Shown here: positions 60,116-64,000 of the stretch, piece after piece
Layout of the letters: every line of letters starts with the position of its first letter
Numbering within the stretch: the first letter of the stretch is position 1
Assembly: GCA_963921195.1 (NCBI GenBank)
Contig: OY992536.1
Coordinates: forward strand, 180,738,995 to 180,802,994
Origin: Pegoplata infirma
Lineage: Eukaryota; Arthropoda; Insecta; Diptera; Anthomyiidae
Length of the DNA: 64,000 nucleotides
Reading direction: 5' to 3'
The notes under the pieces: generated by a model
Seen by the model: the letters and a program-made list of their open reading frames with translations, nothing else
What the model was told of the DNA's origin: nothing
The model's database searches: none
Program-made: the position numbers and the translations under genes

Positions 60116-60857
60116 TAGGGTTATATAGTCGCAACAAAAAGTCGACTTTTCGACTTTTTTCAATTTCTAAAAAGTCGATTTTTCGACTTTTTTCAAATTT
60201 TAAAAAGTCGACTTTTCGACCTTTCGACTTTTTAAAAAGTCGACTTTTTTCGACTTTTCGACTTTTTTCGACTTTTCGACTTTTTTCGACTTTCTTCGAC
60301 TTTTTAACTTTTTTCGACATTTTCTAACTTTAAAATGTAGATTTTTTTGTAAATAGAAGTTTAGTTTTGACTTGTTGTAAGCATTTAGGTGCTATTTTTT
60401 GGTTGTATTTTATTTATGAAAAAAAGTCAAAGAAATCGAAAATGTGGAAAAGGTTGAAAAAATCGAAAGCAAAAGAGGCGACTTTCGATTTAGAGAACCC
60501 TATCACTGAGGTGTTTACAATAATAAAAAATATTGGTAAATATTGCAGTTAACACTTTCTAACTAATGAATTTGGCATTGACATTTTTGCTTCACATACA
60601 AAATTTATGGAAACACCAATAGCTTCAGTTGTTATTAAACTCGGCTCTCATTTGAATTTTTTTCAGAAGAAAGAAATTATTTTCATTTAGCAAAAGTAAA
60701 AAAAAATCAAAAAAAATGAAAAAAGTCGAAAAGAAGTCGAAAAAGTCGAAAGCAAAAGTCGACTTTTCGACTTTTTAAGAACAAAAAAGTCGATTCCGAC
60801 TTTTCGACTTTTTCATACAAAAAGTCGATTAATCGACTTTTCGACTATAGAACCCTA
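60116..60857. mobile_element. hAT-like element, 742 bp, CGACTTTT-rich, 8-bp duplication
   Basis: Ends TAGGGTTATATAGTCG and CGACTATAGAACCCTA with perfect GTGGAGAT repeats (60108-60115 and 60858-60865). Subterminal zones are tandem TTTTTCGACTTTTCGAC units. Flanking DNA is a remnant of the ATAT-family module. Confidence 0.93.
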
Positions 60858-61132
60858 GTGGAGATAGGGGGGTAGGTAGGTATGTAACGAATATACGTGT
60901 CAAATTAATTTTTGTTCTGAACAACATATCTAAATTTCACAAAGGTCGGAGGATGACACCAGGGAGACTTCTCTTGTTAGTGGATCATTTTCCGGGAGGT
61001 GAATTAGTGGTTGGAGCTGTGCGGTGAAGAATGAGTATACTAGTCAACTTTTTTTTTTAAAGATAGATAAACTTTTGGTATTTCCGGAATAAAAATACAA
61101 TTATCTGGTCACCCTAAAACTGTAGAATATGT

Positions 61133-61560
61133 TTGCTAAAGTTTGTTGATCACACGTTGTATAGACTCCATACAAGTACACAAAACTTTTTTTTTAACGA
61201 ATTTGGAGTCGTCGTAGTAGAGCAGTCAACTACAACAACAGATGATGATAATGACGACTGTGATGATGATGATGACGATGATGAAAAAAAAGAACATTCA
61301 ATTCAGCTCAACCAAGCAACCAACCAACAAACAGTCAAAGCTAAAAAAGAACACACAACGATCGAATGCTGTTTCTTAGTCAAAAACACACTCGAACAGA
61401 CGAATAGAATGGTTGACTTGACTTGGTACAAAAATATATAAAAATACAAAAATAATAACAATAATAATAAAAATAAAAAAAAAAACGAAAAGAAAAGTCT
61501 CACCGAAATAATAATAAAAATAAAATCATCATACACTAAATAAAAACAAACAGTAAGAAA
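61133..61560 (+). other. Unique, less AT-rich stretch; possible untranslated exon
   Basis: Contains CAACAACAGATGATGATAAT, a GAT-rich tract, CAACCAACCAACAAACAGTC and AGTCAAAGCTAAAAAAGAAC, composition typical of fly 5' UTRs. A donor-like GTAAGA lies at 61551. A 102-codon frame (61133-61441) is Asp/Thr/Gln-rich without a domain and is probably not translated. Confidence 0.3.
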
Positions 61561-62188
61561 AACACAAATATACAAACATAAATACATATGACTGTATATA
61601 GAGTCTTGAAAGAATGCATTGTTGTGAAAAAAACTTAATTTTTAAATTTAATAGCACTGTACTCGAATTTGATACTTTTTTTTAACAAGCTGGGCACCCT
61701 ACTAGTAAAGTTAATTCGAGTACGCTGAATTCAATGGTGCTAGCCGTTTTTCGAACTTAGCGCTCGTATTCGCGATTTAAAATTTTAATGTTCAAGTACA
61801 ATAAAAACGATATATTTTTTTAAATTTAAAACTATTCAAGTCTGTTAAACTAACAGAACAAACCATAATACCGTGATTTTTTATTTTCGTGAAAAATTTG
61901 TCCAAACATTAAAAAAAAAAAAAGTTTGTAAAATTACAAGTAAAAGGTCTTGTAATTTTATTTTACTAATATTTTTGTCTTTTTACTAAAATTCTTGTAT
62001 TTTTTATTAAACGAAAACTACAGTTTGCTTTGTAATTTTATTATTATATGTTGGTAAATTTAGTTAACAATTTTTTTAGGTAAATTTACAAAAAAATTAT
62101 TTTTTTTACAAATTAAAAAAATGTTTTTTACACAAGAAAACTGTAATTGTACAACAAAATTTTATTTGATGGTATTTAGTCTTTTTAC

Positions 62189-63282
62189 CAATGTTGGCAA
62201 TCGCTACCTTTTCAATACCGTTATCCGTTTCAAAACCCTTTAAATTGAATACCGGTACCAATACCGAAACTCAGTTTTGGTATCAGATACCGGTATCCAA
62301 AAACCTTTTCCTTCGGTACCGGTACGTACCGGTATTGAAACGGTTTTTCCTGAAAAACCATGTTGTTAAAAAAAAAAAATTAATATAATTTGTAAATTTT
62401 TGGGTTTTTGTAAATGAAAAATCGTACTCCAAATGCCTCCCCGAAGTCTCATAAAAACCAAAAAAAATCTTTGGGCACCCATATCATGGATTAAGTAAAA
62501 ATTTCCAAAAAAAAGTTATACTTCAACTGCTATGCGGGAGCAGAAGAAATTTATTGATTTTCACGAAATTTTTTGAAGTCATTTAGACTCTCAATGGAAA
62601 TAAAGTTTGGTTTTTTTTTGGAGATTTTTATTAAATCCGCGATGTGGGTGCCCAAGGAATTTTTTGATATTTATAGGACTTCGAGGTTCAAAAATTATTA
62701 GCAAATAGGTTTCACCTTTACTTCACGTGTTAAAAACCCCGTTAAACCAGCATAAAAAACATTGAAGAGTCAGAAAAGTATTTTACAAATTATTTTTGTC
62801 ACTCACAAATATTTTTACAATTAAAAAAAAATTACACTAAAAAAAAATTTTAGACTAAAAAAAAATGTTGCAATTTTTTTTCAAACATGACTAAAAAAAA
62901 GTTTTTTACTCAAAATAAAATATTTCTAATCAAAATTGTTTATTTTTTTACGTTAGAAAGGGCACTGTGGAGGGTATTCAAGGATTCGGCTAACAATAAG
63001 TCGAATTTAACTCTTCTACTTTTTTTGACATATTTTTTTTTATTTTTCTTAAACAAATGAAACAAATGAAAAATGCTTAAAATAAATACGATTTTAGTAT
63101 TAAAATTGAACAAACAAATATTTCTTTTTAATTTTTTATGCGTTTTTTATATTTTTTTGATAATACCGGTACGTACCGGTATCGACGTTTCGGTATCGTT
63201 AATACCGTAACCGATTAAACTCAAATACCGTAACCGATACCGAAATAAATAAAAAAACGATACCAATCGATTGCCAACCTTG
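62189..63282. mobile_element. hAT-like element, 1.09 kb, 8-bp duplication (7/8)
   Basis: Ends CAATGTTGGCAATCG and CGATTGCCAACCTTG; flanks CTTTTTAC (62181-62188) and CTTTATAC (63283-63290). Subterminal GGTACGTACCGGTAT repeats at both sides. It encloses a DINE-like 3' end at 62960-63020 (GGAGGGTATTCAAGGATTCG). Confidence 0.85.
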
Positions 63283-63387
63283 CTTTATACCAAAAAAATG
63301 TTTTATTACAAACATATTTTTTTAAGATTTTTTTAAATCGTTTACAAGGTTTTCAGTTTTTTAACACAAAAAAATGTAATTAATCAA

Positions 63388-64000
63388 AAACAAGTAAGAA
63401 AGTTATAGTCGGTCAAGACCGACCATATGATACCCTACACCAGTGTTTTCCGGAAAATGGGTCCCAAGTCCAAACATGGACCGATTGGATCTATCTTTTG
63501 TTAGATCTTTATTTAGTGTAGAAAACACACACAGATCAAATTTCAGTGGAATTGGTTTATTTTGTTGCCAATAAACCGATTTAACTGAATATCGGTCGAA
63601 ATTTTGATTTGGGGGACTAACAAGGGAAGTATCTCAACCCTTATGAACCGATTTGCCTGAAACTTAAAATATATATCAAAGAGACAATTCTAAGATTGGG
63701 GTGTCTCGGCTTATCGGCCATATCGGGGATTTAGGGGTTCAAAACATGGGTCAAAAAATGGCGAAAAAATCGTTTTTTGGATTTTTCAGCCATTTCTTTT
63801 TAAGAAACTATATGATGTATTCATATGAGAAGAAAGGTTTTTTTAATGCCTATTCAATGGTGGCATAACCTTGTAAAAATTCGGCTTCTTTAAATATTTT
63901 TTTCAAAAAATGTGTAAATTTTAGGGGGTACTTATATGAAGACATAGTCCTACGATATCCATATGGATAAGAAATAATCTTTATTAAATTTAAGTCGACC
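63388..64000 (-). mobile_element. DINE-like element, second family, truncated by the window edge
   Basis: Minus-strand 3' end GTAGGGTATCATATGGTCGG then CTTTCTTACTTGTTTTTG. The upstream part runs off the right edge. Differs from copies a-e in its end sequence. Confidence 0.55.

Noticed and set aside
61133..61441. Protein-coding gene for a 102-aa acidic protein
   Set aside because: Low-complexity composition, no domain, UTR-like sequence.

Overview
The window looks like nuclear DNA of a brachyceran fly, most likely a calyptrate (house fly or blow fly relative; inference). It is very AT-rich, has short GT-AG introns, and carries three genes whose products match conserved animal proteins closely. 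About 46 kb to the right of them is almost entirely repeats and transposon debris. No bacterial, viral or CRISPR features were seen.

Genes. (1) 3-1042, + strand: the 3' part of CstF64, the RNA-binding subunit of cleavage stimulation factor; its RRM begins left of the window. (2) 1219-5078, - strand: a complete seven-exon Cpsf73, the endonuclease that cuts pre-mRNA at the poly(A) site, with all metal ligands. The two genes converge tail to tail, 176 bp apart, and their products act in the same cleavage machinery. (3) 14807-17331, + strand: a three-exon MARCH5 (MITOL) homologue, a RING-CH E3 ligase of the mitochondrial outer membrane, with a long N-terminal extension and polyAla/polyGln tracts near the C-terminus. 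No other convincing gene was found. A unique, less AT-rich stretch at 61.13-61.57 kb could be an untranslated exon of a gene beyond the window.

Repeats. A 35-bp minisatellite built from two palindromes fills Cpsf73 intron 3 and MARCH5 intron 1, in the same orientation relative to transcription, and recurs in decayed form at 44.0-45.2 and 51.8-53.1 kb. From 5.3 to 14.6 kb lies a nest of small inverted-repeat DNA transposons. From 22.0 to 25.4 kb is a palindrome interrupted by a hAT-like element that itself holds a 1.2-kb palindrome. At 25.6-28.8 kb is a Foldback-like element whose arms are each about 65 copies of a 21-bp unit. At 29.3-33.6 kb is an array of roughly 100-bp units broken by a LINE fragment with a TTAGG-like tail and by a DINE-1-like element. 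From 36.6 to 43.9 and 54.1 to 59.9 kb are two DINE-1-like elements, each split by nested insertions. Because the DINE copies are homologous, one copy shows the uninterrupted site of the other, so several target-site duplications can be read directly: 8 bp for hAT-like, TA for Tc1/mariner-like, TTA/TAA for PIF/Harbinger-like, and ATAT for an unassigned family.

The window is thus a short conserved gene block beside a layered record of transposition in which many of the elements are palindromic.
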